Source: Streptomyces sp. SLBN-118
GTDB taxonomy: Bacteria > Actinomycetota > Actinomycetes > Streptomycetales > Streptomycetaceae
Assembly: GCF_006715635.1 (NCBI RefSeq)
Contig: NZ_VFNP01000002.1
Span: 124,001-188,000 of the forward strand
DNA: 64,000 nt
Direction of reading: 5' to 3'
In this document: positions 51,513 to 60,997 of the stretch, piece by piece
Layout of the letters: each line of letters opens with the position of its first letter
How positions within the stretch are numbered: the stretch's first letter is position 1
Program-made: the position numbers and the translations under genes
Notes under the pieces: model-generated
The model's input: the letters and a program-made list of their open reading frames with translations, nothing else
Database searches by the model: none
What the model was told of the DNA's origin: nothing

Positions 51513-51944
51513 ATGTTGATGCGCACCGACCCGTTCCGCGAACTCGACCGGCTGACTCAGCAGCTGATGGGCCCTGGCACCTGGTCGCGGCCGTCCGCGA
51601 TGGCGATGGACGCCTACCGCGATGGTGAGGAGTACGTGGTGGCCTTCGACCTTCCCGGCGTCAGCGCTGAGGCGATCGACATCGACGTCGAGCGGAACAT
51701 GCTGACCGTCAAGGCCGAGCGTCGGCCCGTGGCGAAGGCCGACGATGTGCAGATGGAGCTGTCGGAGCGGCCACTGGGTGTCTTCTCCCGTCAGATCGTG
51801 CTGGCCGACACGCTGGACACCGAGCGCATCAAGGCCGACTACGAAGCCGGGGTGCTGACCCTGCGCATCCCGATCGCCGAGCGTGCCAAGCCCCGCAAGA
51901 TCTCCATTGGCGGAGAGTCCTCCCACAAGCAGATCTCCGGCTGA
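51513..51944 (+). CDS. Small heat-shock protein (HSP20/alpha-crystallin family)
   Basis: A 143-residue chaperone. N-terminal [20 protein letters not shown], alpha-crystallin domain from about residue 33 ([29 protein letters not shown]), and the end motif [20 protein letters not shown] with a short C-terminal IxI-like tail (RKISIGG). ATG 51513 has GGAGG 8 bases upstream. It holds unfolding proteins during stress. A short hairpin CCCCGG-CTA-CCGGGG follows the stop (51946-51960). Confidence 0.9.
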   Translation: MLMRTDPFRELDRLTQQLMGPGTWSRPSAMAMDAYRDGEEYVVAFDLPGVSAEAIDIDVERNMLTVKAERRPVAKADDVQMELSERPLGVFSRQIVLADTLDTERIKADYEAGVLTLRIPIAERAKPRKISIGGESSHKQISG

Positions 51945-52037
51945 ACCCCGGCTACCGGGGCGAAAAGCGGCGGAGGGCGGGCACCGATCTCCCCCTCGCC
52001 CGTCCTCCGCACCGGACCAAGGAAGGTGGCGGCCGCC

Positions 52038-52433
52038 GTGGTGTTGCGATGGGAAGCGTTCCTCGACCATGTGAAGGAACGCGGCGAGTACGGGAGCCAT
52101 CGGGAGGCAGAACGCGCGGCCCGCGTGGTGCTCGCCCTACTCGGCGCACACCTTGTCGGAGAGGAGCGCGCCCGACTGGCGGCTCGTCTGCCGGAAGCCT
52201 TCGCCCTGGTCCTGCTCAACCCGCTGCAGAGCGCCGAACCGCTCCCACCAGAGCGATTCGTGCGCGCGACGGCGGCCTGGATCGAGGGAGCAACCGAACA
52301 GACCGCGGCCTGGGACGTCAGCGCCGTCCTCAGTACGGTCGCCGACGCTGCCGGCGAGGACCTGCTCAGGCAGATCCTGCTCCAGCTCCCCGCGGGCTAC
52401 GACCTGCTCTTCGGCCGCCCCCAGCCCACCTGA
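52038..52433 (+). CDS. DUF2267-domain protein
   Basis: A 131-residue soluble helical protein. WEAFLDHVKERGEYGSHREA, ARVVLALLGAHLVGEERARL, ARLPEAFALVLLNPL and a LPAGYDLLFGRP ending define DUF2267. GTG 52038 is chosen with GGAAGG 11 bases upstream; GTG 52026 is also in frame. The function is unknown; the family often lies beside HSP20 and stress genes, as here, 93 bases downstream. Confidence 0.8.
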   Translation: MVLRWEAFLDHVKERGEYGSHREAERAARVVLALLGAHLVGEERARLAARLPEAFALVLLNPLQSAEPLPPERFVRATAAWIEGATEQTAAWDVSAVLSTVADAAGEDLLRQILLQLPAGYDLLFGRPQPT

Positions 52434-52506
52434 CCACGCTGGTGTCCGCGCGCCCCTCGGGTGCCGGCACCACCATCTCAGCAACAGAAAGGCCAACACC
52501 GCAGTG

Positions 52507-52941
52507 ATGTCCGACCGGCGTGCACCGCTCCAGCATCTGCCCGTCATGACGTACGAGCAGATGCTGGAGAAGGTTCGCTACGAAGGTGCCTACCCCACCC
52601 GGGAACGAGCCGAGGAAGCCGTCCAACTGGTCCTCGCAGGACTCGGACGCCAGCTGACGGGCGACGAACGCGTCGAACTCGCCGCCCGCCTGCCCCTGGA
52701 AGCCGCACGCATCTTCACCGCTCAGTTCCCCGACGCCCAGCCGCTGACCGGCTGGGCCTACGTCCAGGACCTCGCCGCCCGCGCCGGCGCCCCTGTAGGC
52801 ACCACTCGCTGGGACACTGGCTCCGTCCTCTGTGCCGTCGCAGCCCTGGCCGGCCCCGGCCTCCTCACCCGCATCCTGCGCCAGCTCCCCTCCGGCTACG
52901 CGCTGCTGTTCGGCCGCGCCGAACTCAGCCCGGCCGCATAG
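52507..52941 (+). CDS. DUF2267-domain protein, paralogue of the preceding gene
   Basis: A 144-residue protein with TYEQMLEKVRYEGAYPTRER, VQLVLAGLGRQLTGDERVEL, ARLPLEAARIF and LPSGYALLFGRAEL, the same pattern as its neighbour. The two align along most of their length, so they arose by duplication. ATG 52507; GTG 52504 is in another frame. Probably cotranscribed with HSP20 and the first DUF2267 gene in a stress unit. Confidence 0.8.
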   Translation: MSDRRAPLQHLPVMTYEQMLEKVRYEGAYPTRERAEEAVQLVLAGLGRQLTGDERVELAARLPLEAARIFTAQFPDAQPLTGWAYVQDLAARAGAPVGTTRWDTGSVLCAVAALAGPGLLTRILRQLPSGYALLFGRAELSPAA

Positions 52942-53107
52942 GCGACGCATGTGAAGGCTCGCAGAGAGTTGTCGCCCCCTTTTACGCGGCGTCCCGAGGG
53001 CCCTGAGCACCGTCGCGGGGGGTCATGCGCTCGCGCGAGAAACTGTCGCCTCGTCAAGCCGCCGAGCCGGCGCAAGTCCGAGGAGCGCCATCACCGCTCG
53101 ACCGGAG

Positions 53108-54169
53108 TCAGGAGGGCGTCCGCCGGGCCTCCAGCTCACTCTGGGGGCCGGGCGGCGGGGCGGTGGTGGCCCGCGGAATCAGGTGAGTGGGCAGGATGAT
53201 GTGCCGCGTACGGTCCGCCTCTGAGTCGTCGATGAGCTGCAGGGCCAATTCGCCGGCCACCCGGCCCATGTCCGACGGGGACTGGGCCACCGTGGACAGA
53301 TCGAACCAGTCGGCGACCTGGTGGTCGTCGAAACCGATGACGGACATCCGCTCGGGCACCTGGATCCGGGCCTGGCGCAGTGTATGGATGACGGCGACGG
53401 CCAGTTCGTCCTGCTCGGCGAACAGAGCGGTGGGCGGCTCTCTCAGACTCAGCAGCTTCCCGACCCCGGTGATGAGGTCGCGCTTGTCCCCGAGCGCCAT
53501 CGTGACCACCAGCTCGTCGTCGATCGGGATGTCCGCCTCGGCGAGCGCCTGCTGGTAGCCGAGCAGCCGTTCGCGGGAGCTGAAGCAGAAGCCGCTGGCT
53601 CCCACAGTGGGCGCGAAGGCGATCCGGCGGTGGCCGAGGTTGAGCAGGTGCCGGGTGGCATTCAAGGCTCCGGCCACGTCGTCGACATACACGCTCGGGC
53701 GGCCTTCGGCGTGCTGGCTGACGTAGATGACCGGCATAGCGAGGTCGTCCAGTCGCGCAGTCTCCTCGTCGGTGAGATCGAATCCGAAGACGAGCAGCGC
53801 GTCGGCGTTCCGGCGGGCCGGCAGGCGTTCGAAGAACGAGGTGCGCTCGGCAATGTCGGGGGTCACGTAGACGTTCAGCTCCATGCCGGCCGCGCGCAGC
53901 AGCGGGCCCAGGCTGGACAGCGCCGATCCCATGAACCATGAGTTGAGCGTGGTCACGAGCACCGCCACGACCCCGGTTTTCCCCGTGACCAGGCTTGCGG
54001 CCTGACGAGAAATCGCGAAGTTCAGCTCGCGGGCGGCCTGTTCGACCCGGGCGCGGACGTCCGGCGAGACGGTCGGCAGGCCGCGCAGGGTGCGGGAGAC
54101 GGTGGACGGTGAGACGCTGGCGCGTTCGGCGACGTCGGCCATCGTTGGATGCCGCTGAGCGGGTGACAT
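53108..54169 (-). CDS. LacI-family repressor of the alpha-glucoside operon
   Basis: A 353-residue LacI/GalR regulator. The HTH is TMADVAERASVSPSTVSRTL with hinge RVEQAARELNFAISRQAASL. The sensor domain contains GVVAVLVTTLNSWFMGSALS, VIYVSQHAEGRPSVYVDDVA and MSVIGFDDHQVADWFDLSTV. It is divergent from the sugar ABC operon, and TGACAGCGCTGTCA lies in the shared promoter region. It probably responds to a maltose-like or other glucoside inducer. Confidence 0.85.
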   Translation of the reverse strand: MSPAQRHPTMADVAERASVSPSTVSRTLRGLPTVSPDVRARVEQAARELNFAISRQAASLVTGKTGVVAVLVTTLNSWFMGSALSSLGPLLRAAGMELNVYVTPDIAERTSFFERLPARRNADALLVFGFDLTDEETARLDDLAMPVIYVSQHAEGRPSVYVDDVAGALNATRHLLNLGHRRIAFAPTVGASGFCFSSRERLLGYQQALAEADIPIDDELVVTMALGDKRDLITGVGKLLSLREPPTALFAEQDELAVAVIHTLRQARIQVPERMSVIGFDDHQVADWFDLSTVAQSPSDMGRVAGELALQLIDDSEADRTRHIILPTHLIPRATTAPPPGPQSELEARRTPS

Positions 54170-54212
54170 GAGCGGAAGTTAGCACAGTATCGCTCTCACT
54201 CACAGGCTCTCA

Positions 54213-54226
54213 TGACAGCGCTGTCA
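54213..54226. promoter_or_regulatory. LacI-type operator
   Basis: Perfect palindrome TGACAGCGCTGTCA, 43 bases upstream of the lacI start and 276 bases before the binding-protein gene. The long 332-base spacer holds no gene; leaders and promoters for both directions are expected. Confidence 0.65.
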
Positions 54227-54501
54227 CGACTCCCTCATGGATCAATATCCAAACCTTTGCCCAAGAATGCGCTGGTCAGTGCATCCAAATCTGTGCGAGT
54301 TACCGGCAAGTTACGGATTGACTTCCCTTAGCCGCACTCCTAGCGTGCAAGCGTTGTCTCGGCCCGAGCGAAATCGCTCTCGCCGATCCATCCTTCAGGC
54401 CCTTTGACCTGCTGCTTTCCTTGAAGAAGTGCCGTGACAGCACAGTCTCACAACACGGCGACCAGCCGTGCCTTCGGTTCCGCATGACCAGGAGAGACAC
54501 A

Positions 54502-55800
54502 ATGAAGACCAGGACCACCAGAGCCCTCCCGTGCTCGGCGACGTTCGTCGCCGCCGCGCTCCTCCTCACCGCCTGCGGCTCGTCCGGGGGCAGCGGCTCC
54601 CAGGAGCAGGGCGGGAGCCTCTCGTTCGAGGGCCGCGGGCCCATCACCTACGTGGCCGGCAAGGACACGTCCGGCATCGTGCAGAAGGTGATCGACCGCT
54701 GGAACACGCTGCACCCGAAGGAGAAGGTCACCTTCGTCCAGCTGCCCACGGACGCGGACTCGCAGCGGCAGCAGATGATCCAGAACGCGGAGACGAAGTC
54801 CGACGCCTACACGGTGCTCTCCCTCGACGTCGTGTGGACGTCGGAGTTCGCCGCCCACCAGTGGATCGACCGCCTGCCCGAAAGGCAGTTCCCGCTGCAG
54901 AACATGCTCAAGCCCGTGGTCGAGACGGCGAAGTACCGCGGCGCTCTGTATGCGGCTCCGGCCAGTTCCGACGGCGGACTGCTTTACTACCGCACCGACT
55001 TGCTGAGGAAGGCCGGCGTCAACAGGCCCCCGGCCACCTGGCCGGAGATGACGGCCGCCTGCGCCAAGGTGAAGAAGCTGCCCGAGGCCGAGGGTATGTC
55101 GTGTTACGCCGGTCAGTTCCAGAAGTACGAGGGGCTGACGGTCAACTTCGCCGAGGCCGTGGACTCCGCGGGCGGTGTCGTCACCAACGCGAACGGCCAG
55201 CCGGACGTCGACACCCCTGCGGCGAAGAAGGGCTTGGACTTCCTCGCCGGTGCCGTCAAGGAGGGGACGATCCCCAAGGAGGCCATCACCTACCAGGAGG
55301 AGGACAGCCGTCAGGCCTTCGAGTCCGGCAAGCTGATATTCCTGCGCAACTGGCCGTATGTGTACGCACTGGCCGCGAAGGGGAAGGTGGCGGGGAAGTT
55401 CGGGGTCGGGCCGCTGCCCGGCCTGAACGGGCCCGGCTCCTCGAGCCTGGGCGGTCACAACCTCGCCCTGTCGTCCTTCGCCAAGAACAAGGCCACGGCC
55501 CTGGACTTCATGAAGTTCTTCAGCAGCAAGGACAGCGCCAGCATGTTCCTGAAGGAGGGCTCCCTTGCCCCGCCGTACACGGACCTGTACGACGAGGCAT
55601 CGCTGGTCAAGCAGTATCCCTACCTGCCGGTCCTCAAGCAGTCCATCCTGCGCGCCGTGCCGCGTCCGCGGGTCGTGCACTACGGCGATGTGACCTCCTC
55701 GATCCAGCAGGAGGCCTACGCCGCGCTGACCGGCAGCAAGAGCACCACACAGGCGCTCAAGGACCTGCAGAGCGCCCTGCAGAAGGCCACCGCGCAGTGA
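54502..55800 (+). CDS. Sugar ABC transporter substrate-binding lipoprotein
   Basis: A 432-residue extracellular solute-binding family 1 (MalE-like) lipoprotein. Signal residues 1-24 end in LLTAC (Cys25). The mature protein carries LHPKEKVTFVQLPTDADSQR, LYAAPASSDGGLLYYRTDLL and GGHNLALSSFAKNKATALDF. The ligand is most likely an alpha-glucoside such as maltose or trehalose, judging by the GH13 gene in the operon. ATG 54502 with GGAGAG upstream; ATG 54484 is in frame. Confidence 0.9.
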   Translation: MKTRTTRALPCSATFVAAALLLTACGSSGGSGSQEQGGSLSFEGRGPITYVAGKDTSGIVQKVIDRWNTLHPKEKVTFVQLPTDADSQRQQMIQNAETKSDAYTVLSLDVVWTSEFAAHQWIDRLPERQFPLQNMLKPVVETAKYRGALYAAPASSDGGLLYYRTDLLRKAGVNRPPATWPEMTAACAKVKKLPEAEGMSCYAGQFQKYEGLTVNFAEAVDSAGGVVTNANGQPDVDTPAAKKGLDFLAGAVKEGTIPKEAITYQEEDSRQAFESGKLIFLRNWPYVYALAAKGKVAGKFGVGPLPGLNGPGSSSLGGHNLALSSFAKNKATALDFMKFFSSKDSASMFLKEGSLAPPYTDLYDEASLVKQYPYLPVLKQSILRAVPRPRVVHYGDVTSSIQQEAYAALTGSKSTTQALKDLQSALQKATAQ

Positions 55801-55811
55801 GGGGCGGGACC

Positions 55812-56867
55812 ATGGCCGACACCACGATCCCGGCCGAAAGCAACGCGTATGAACCCGGCAACACTTCCGGGCAGCCCTTCGCGCCGGTGAGGCCGCGCCG
55901 TCGCACGGGGCCCCGGGCTACGGCGGGTTCGGGCCGGCTGGCCGCGCTGCTGGTGTCCCCAACGCTCCTGGTGCTGACGGTGGTCGTGCTCTATCCGACA
56001 CTCATGGCGGTGCGGGAGTCGCTGTACGGGCCCAAGGGACTTGACCCGGCCACTGGCTTCATCCGCACCACCGCACCGTTCGTCGGGCTGCGCAACTACG
56101 CCGACATTTTCGGCGCCGCCGGGGACCGGTTCTGGAACGCATTCTGGAACACCACGTTCTTCACCGTCGTCACGGTCGGCCTGGAAACGGTGATCGGTGT
56201 GGCGATGGCACTGATCATGCACCAGGCGTTCCGGGGCCGGGCCCTGGTGCGGGCCGGCATCCTCGTGCCCTGGGCGGTGCCCACGGCCATCTCCGGCCTG
56301 CTGTGGCGGTGGATCTTCAACGGCAACGGCATCGCCAACGCCATCCTCGACCACCAGATCCTGTGGACCACCGAAGGCTTCCACGCCAAGGTCGCGGTCA
56401 TTGTCGCCGAGGTGTGGAAGACCGCCCCCTTCATCGGGCTGCTGGTGCTGGCCGGTCTGCAGGTGATCCCGCAAGAGGTCTACGAGGCCGCCCGCATCGA
56501 CGGAGCCAGCGCCCCGCGCCGGTTCTGGCACGTCACCCTGCCGCTGGTAAAGCCCGCGCTGCTGGTGGCGGTGCTGTTCCGGTGCCTCGACGCGCTGCGG
56601 ATGTTCGACCTGCCCTACATCCTCATCGGCGCACAGAAGAACTCGGTGGAAACCCTGTCCATGCTGGCGCAGAACGAGGCTTCCAACGTCCGCTTCGGAC
56701 CGGCCTCCGCCTACGCGGTGATCCTCTTCCTGTACGTCCTGCTCATCGCACTCGCCTTCGTCCGGCTGCTGGGCGCGGGCCTCGTCGGCGATCGCGGCAC
56801 CCCAAGGGCGAGCAAGAGCAGGCGTCGACGCATCGTGGCGCTCCGCCGTGCGGAGGCGGCGACATGA
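55812..56867 (+). CDS. Sugar ABC transporter permease (MalF-like)
   Basis: A 351-residue permease with a Pro/Arg-rich cytoplasmic N-terminus (about 1-40) and six membrane helices. The EAA loop is EVYEAARIDGASAPRRFWHV, LPLVKPALLV. SPTLLVLTVVVLYPTLMAVR and VPWAVPTAISGLLWRWIFNG are typical of the MalF/ThuF side. It begins 11 bases after the binding protein and overlaps the second permease by 4 bases. Confidence 0.9.
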   Translation: MADTTIPAESNAYEPGNTSGQPFAPVRPRRRTGPRATAGSGRLAALLVSPTLLVLTVVVLYPTLMAVRESLYGPKGLDPATGFIRTTAPFVGLRNYADIFGAAGDRFWNAFWNTTFFTVVTVGLETVIGVAMALIMHQAFRGRALVRAGILVPWAVPTAISGLLWRWIFNGNGIANAILDHQILWTTEGFHAKVAVIVAEVWKTAPFIGLLVLAGLQVIPQEVYEAARIDGASAPRRFWHVTLPLVKPALLVAVLFRCLDALRMFDLPYILIGAQKNSVETLSMLAQNEASNVRFGPASAYAVILFLYVLLIALAFVRLLGAGLVGDRGTPRASKSRRRRIVALRRAEAAT

Positions 56868-57697
56868 CCCTTACGGCGAAATGGCGCAATCGGCTGATGT
56901 ACGTGGGCGTGGCCGGGGTGGTGGCTTACTGCCTGGCCCCGTTCTACTGGATGCTCGTCTCCAGCCTGCGGCGCACCTCCGACATCTTCGACACCTCGCT
57001 GCTCCCCTCCCCGGTGTCGTTCGAGAACTACCGGGCGGTGTTCAGCCCGTCCCAGGGATTCACACACGCGCTGCTCAACAGTCTGGTCGTCGCCGGCATC
57101 ACCACCGCGCTGGCGCTGGTGCTGGCCACGTTCACCGCCTATGCGATGGCCCGGCTGGAGTTCCGGGGCAAGCGGCTGATCCTCACGCTGGTCATCGCCA
57201 CCTCGATGTTCCCGGTGGTGTCGATCGTGGTTCCGCTGCTCAAGCTGTTCACGGACATCGGCTGGATCAACACCTACCAGGCCATGATCGTGCCGAGCAT
57301 GTCCTTCGCGCTGCCACTGGCGGTGTGGAACCTCACCACGTTCTTCCGGCAGATGCCGGACGAGCTGGAGCACGCCGCCATGATCGACGGCTGCACCCGC
57401 GGCCAGGCATTCCGTAAGATCATCATGCCCCTCGCCGCACCGGGCATCTTCACCACCGCGATCATCACCTTCATCGCCGCCTGGAACGAGTTCCTCATCG
57501 CCCTGTCGATGACGAACAAACCCGCCATGCAGACGGCACCGGTCGCCATCTCGAAGTTCTCCGGCGCGACCCAGTTCGAGACCCCGTTCGGCAGCCAGAT
57601 GGCGGCGGGCGTCCTAGTCACCATCCCGCTGGTGGTCATGGTGCTGCTCTTCCAGCGCCGCATCGTCGCCGGACTCACCGCCGGCGCAGCCAAGTAG
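56864..57697 (+). CDS. Sugar ABC transporter permease (MalG-like)
   Basis: A 277-residue partner permease with six helices. EAA loop DELEHAAMIDGCTRGQAFRK, then IIMPLAAPGI. AYCLAPFYWMLVSSLRRTSD and FTAYAMARLEFRGKR match the MalG/ThuG group. No ATPase gene is in the operon, so the shared MsiK-type ATPase encoded elsewhere in Streptomyces probably energises it. Confidence 0.9.
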   Translation: MTLTAKWRNRLMYVGVAGVVAYCLAPFYWMLVSSLRRTSDIFDTSLLPSPVSFENYRAVFSPSQGFTHALLNSLVVAGITTALALVLATFTAYAMARLEFRGKRLILTLVIATSMFPVVSIVVPLLKLFTDIGWINTYQAMIVPSMSFALPLAVWNLTTFFRQMPDELEHAAMIDGCTRGQAFRKIIMPLAAPGIFTTAIITFIAAWNEFLIALSMTNKPAMQTAPVAISKFSGATQFETPFGSQMAAGVLVTIPLVVMVLLFQRRIVAGLTAGAAK

Positions 57698-57742
57698 AAC
57701 CACCCGCCCCCTCCCAGACTCTCGAAGGACCCACTCCACATC

Positions 57743-59416
57743 ATGTCCCGCACCGCACCGTGGTGGCGCAGCGCCGTCATCTACCAGGTCTACATCCGAA
57801 GCTTCGCCGACGCGAACGGTGACGGCGTAGGCGACATCGCCGGCATCCGATCTCGCCTGCCCTATCTCAAGTCTCTCGGCGTCGACGCCCTGTGGATCAA
57901 CCCGTGGTACAAGTCGCCGATGGCGGACCACGGTTACGACGTAGCCGACTACCGCGCGATCGACCCGCTGTTCGGCACCGTGGCCGAAGCCGAGCAACTC
58001 ATCGAGGAAGCACACCAGCACGGGATCCGCGTCATCCCCGACATCGTCCCCAACCACACCTCCTACCAGCACGCCTGGTTCCAGGCAGCCCTGGCGACCG
58101 GGCCCGGCAGCCCCGAACGCGAGCGCTACATCTTCCGGCCCGGACGCGGACCCGACGGCGCCGCCCCCCCCAACGACTGGGTCTCCTGCTTCGGCGGCCC
58201 GGCCTGGACCCGGCTGCCCGACGGGGAGTGGTACCTGCACCTGTTCGCACCCGAGCAGCCCGACCTCAACTGGGAACACCCCGACGTGCGCGCCGAGTTC
58301 GAGTCGATCCTGCGCTTCTGGTTCAGCCGGGGCGTGGACGGGTTCCGCATCGACGTCGCCCACGGACTTGTCAAGAACCCCGATCTGCCCGACCTGCCGC
58401 CCCGCCGGGAGCCCGCGGTCCTGGGTCCGCTCGTCTCCCGGGAGATGGCCGACGAGCGGCCCCGGCAGCACCTCGATCACCCCCACTGGGACCGCGACGA
58501 GGTCCACGACATCTACCGCGCCTGGCGCAAGGTGGCCGACGAGTTCCCCGGCGACCGGTCCTTCGTCGCCGAGGCATGGGCGGACACACCCGAGCGGCTC
58601 GCCGCCTACGTCCGCGAGGACGGTCTGCACACTGCCTTCAACTTCGACTTTCTGATGTCCAGTTGGGACGCAAAGGACCTGCGCGCGGTCATTGACGACT
58701 CGCTCGCCATGCTCGGCGTGGTGGGCGCACCGGCCACCTGGGTGCTGTCCAACCACGACGTCATGCGCCACCCCAGCCGCTACGGCCGCAGGACTGTCAA
58801 GCGCTGGATCGCCAACGAGCCCTACCGGCCCGAAGGCCCCGTGGACCTGGAACTGGGCACCCGACGCGCCCGCGCGGCCGCCCTGCTCATGCTTGCCCTG
58901 CCGGGCGGCGCCTACATCTACCAGGGCGAGGAGCTCGGCCTGCCGGAGGTGGAGGACCTGCCCGAGGACGTGCTCCAGGACCCCGTCTGGGAACGGTCCG
59001 GGCACACCGACCGCGGCCGCGACGGCTGCAGGGTGCCGATCCCCTGGGCCGAAAAGGCCGCAACCTACGGCTTCAGCCCCGAGGACGCCTCCACCGCGCC
59101 CTGGCTGCCGCAGCCCGGGAATTGGGAGCAGCTCAGCGTCGAGGCGCAGGCCGGGGACCAGACGTCGATGCTGGAGCTCTACCGCAGCGCCCTGCGCCTG
59201 CGCCGCGAGCACCCAGCGCTCGGCGACGGCACCCTCACCTGGCTCGACGCATCCGCGGGAGTCCTCGCCTTCCGCCGCGAGCCCGGTTTCGTCTGCGTGG
59301 TCAACCTCTCCGCCCAGGCGCACCGGCTGCCCGACCACGCCTCGGTCCTGCTGTCCAGCGGTCCCGTGGAGGAGGGCCTGCTCGCACCCGATCAGGCGGC
59401 CTGGCTCGCGGTATAG
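57743..59416 (+). CDS. GH13 alpha-glucosidase / oligo-1,6-glucosidase-like enzyme
   Basis: A 557-residue cytoplasmic alpha-amylase-family hydrolase. Conserved regions: IPDIVPNHTS (99-108), GFRIDVAHGL (nucleophile Asp204), SFVAEAWA (acid/base Glu277), LSNHDVMRH (His338, Asp339). The N-terminal WWRSAVIYQVYIRSFADANG, DGVGDIAGI is typical of AglA/MalL-type exo-acting alpha-glucosidases. It should cleave the imported glucoside. It lies 45 bases after the permease gene and ends the operon. Confidence 0.9.
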   Translation: MSRTAPWWRSAVIYQVYIRSFADANGDGVGDIAGIRSRLPYLKSLGVDALWINPWYKSPMADHGYDVADYRAIDPLFGTVAEAEQLIEEAHQHGIRVIPDIVPNHTSYQHAWFQAALATGPGSPERERYIFRPGRGPDGAAPPNDWVSCFGGPAWTRLPDGEWYLHLFAPEQPDLNWEHPDVRAEFESILRFWFSRGVDGFRIDVAHGLVKNPDLPDLPPRREPAVLGPLVSREMADERPRQHLDHPHWDRDEVHDIYRAWRKVADEFPGDRSFVAEAWADTPERLAAYVREDGLHTAFNFDFLMSSWDAKDLRAVIDDSLAMLGVVGAPATWVLSNHDVMRHPSRYGRRTVKRWIANEPYRPEGPVDLELGTRRARAAALLMLALPGGAYIYQGEELGLPEVEDLPEDVLQDPVWERSGHTDRGRDGCRVPIPWAEKAATYGFSPEDASTAPWLPQPGNWEQLSVEAQAGDQTSMLELYRSALRLRREHPALGDGTLTWLDASAGVLAFRREPGFVCVVNLSAQAHRLPDHASVLLSSGPVEEGLLAPDQAAWLAV

Positions 59417-59422
59417 CGCGGA

Positions 59423-59446
59423 GCCCGGGCGGGTGACCGCCCGGGC
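59423..59446 (+). terminator. Terminator of the ABC/GH13 operon
   Basis: A perfect 10-bp stem GCCCGGGCGG / CCGCCCGGGC with a GTGA loop, 6 bases past the GH13 stop. The intergenic space to 59616 has nothing else recognised. Confidence 0.75.
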
Positions 59447-59616
59447 CTCGCACCCCCCGGCCGGCAGGATGCCGGAGGTACGAGCCCTGCGGCATGCCAA
59501 CGTGGTCAGTCGGAACGGTGACGGGCGGTCAGCGACAGGTCGTTCAGCGTGGAGTCCTGGTGTCAGTCGTCTCCTGACGGCATCGGGTCTTCCCGAAGCC
59601 GAGTATCGCGGTGGAC

Positions 59617-60591
59617 TCAGCGCCAGTCGTCGATCACGTAGGCGTCTGTGTGGCTGTAGCCAGGTTCGTTGGGCTTGTGCATGGTCACGCCTTGCAGCCA
59701 GGTACGGTAACCGCGGTCGACCATGCGCCGGTAGGCATCCTGGCGGGCCAGGCTCATTCCGGCGTCCAGTTGCCCCAGTCCCTTCTCGGTGGCCAGCTGC
59801 TCGCACGCATTCAGCAGTCGTTCGAACCGGTCCGCGGCGTCCGGGCCAGGGCGTACGGCGCCGAATTTGACGAAGCACACGTCCTCACCGGCCTCCGACC
59901 CCGCTCCGCAGTGGCAGACAGCCAGACCGTCGAGGCCGGAGTCGGCGCCCTCGAGGAGGATGGTGTCACCGATCCCCTGCGCCTGTGTGGCCATGATCTC
60001 GCGCTCCAAGCTCAGGCCGTCGTACACGGCCCCCGTCAGTGCGCGACTGAGGCTCAGTGCGTCGGGCCGCTCAGCCGCGGTCAGCTCGCCGTACAGCACT
60101 CGGCCGGGGACAGCAGCACTGACTGCGACCTGTTTCTTCATGATGGCTGTAAGGAATCGGGGCCAGAAACCGTACCGGCGGTAGAGCTCGAGGTGCTTGG
60201 GACTGTGCGAGAAGGTGAACAGGCCGAGGTGGCGGTTCTCCCAGGTGTCGAAGCAGGCCATGACCGGTTCCATGAGGCGCCTGCCGATGCCCTCGTCCCA
60301 CAGATCCGGACGTACGGTCAGCGGGCCGAAGAACCCGACGCTGCCCCAGTTGGCGGCGAAGTTCGATCCGACGACCTCGCCCTCGACGGTCGCTGCGAAG
60401 GCCGCGTGTGGATCTGCCGCCCAGCGGGTGCGGACATAGTCGGCGGTCCCGAAGAACGTCTCCGGCTCAGGGGCCCCGAGGAAGGTCCCGAAGGCGACCC
60501 TGAAGATCTCGTCGGCCCGATCCAGGTCCTGCTCAACCAGCGGGCGGACCGACACCGAGGCGGCGACACTCGTTCGCTTCGCTGCGGGCAT
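59617..60591 (-). CDS. GNAT-family N-acetyltransferase (two tandem domains)
   Basis: A 324-residue protein. The first GNAT domain has SVRPLVEQDLDRADEIFRVA, VGFFGPLTVRPDLWDEGIGR, then RLMEPVMACFD and LELYRRYGFWPRF. The second part (DGLAVCHCGAGSE, QDAYRRMVDRGYRTWLQGVT) is a degenerate repeat. ATG 60591 has AAGGAG upstream; the frame opens 10 codons earlier. The acceptor is unknown. Monocistronic. Confidence 0.8.
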   Translation of the reverse strand: MPAAKRTSVAASVSVRPLVEQDLDRADEIFRVAFGTFLGAPEPETFFGTADYVRTRWAADPHAAFAATVEGEVVGSNFAANWGSVGFFGPLTVRPDLWDEGIGRRLMEPVMACFDTWENRHLGLFTFSHSPKHLELYRRYGFWPRFLTAIMKKQVAVSAAVPGRVLYGELTAAERPDALSLSRALTGAVYDGLSLEREIMATQAQGIGDTILLEGADSGLDGLAVCHCGAGSEAGEDVCFVKFGAVRPGPDAADRFERLLNACEQLATEKGLGQLDAGMSLARQDAYRRMVDRGYRTWLQGVTMHKPNEPGYSHTDAYVIDDWR

Positions 60592-60997
60592 GATCGCTCT
60601 CCTTTCCGCCCCCAGTTCCATCGCACCACGGACGTGCGCCGCGGGCGAAGCGACAGGTCCGGCGGTACCTCAAGGATCGAGCGGCGGCGTTCCCCGACGA
60701 CCGGGCGGCCGTCTTCCTGCCGATCGACAACCCGCTGGGCCCCGGTCCGCCGGGGGTCTCCGAGGAGCCGGAGGAGCGCCGGCTGTGCCTGCTCTACCGC
60801 CTCGCCCCACCATGGTTATCAACGCCGTCGACAAGTTCGCCCAGCGAACTATTGGAGCCCGCCATGGCTACTTGACCTTGAATGCGTGATGTCGTCATGG
60901 TGGCTGGCGTCGGAGGCCGGTGCCGGTGAGGCAGCCGTCGAGGACGTCGTGGCGGTACTGGAGCCGGCGGAGGCCGCGTCGGACGGCAGTGATCAAG
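60592..60997. other. Intergenic with possible gene remnant
   Basis: A 406-base stretch. On the plus strand near 60655-60800 the frame RYLKDRAAAFPDDRAAVFLP, IDNPLGPG looks coding but lacks a start and a known family. On the minus strand at 60895-61000 the frame AFADPDDLITAVRRGLRRLQ may be the shifted end of the resolvase-like gene to the right. Confidence 0.35.

Noticed and set aside
54468..56867. 799-codon plus-strand frame over the binding protein and first permease
   Set aside because: Its first half is a shifted reading of the binding-protein gene. Only the part from 55812 is the permease.
57614..59878. 754-codon minus-strand frame opposite the GH13 gene
   Set aside because: The plus strand has clear GH13 motifs. 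The long antisense frame is a normal by-product of high-GC codon bias and has no family motif.
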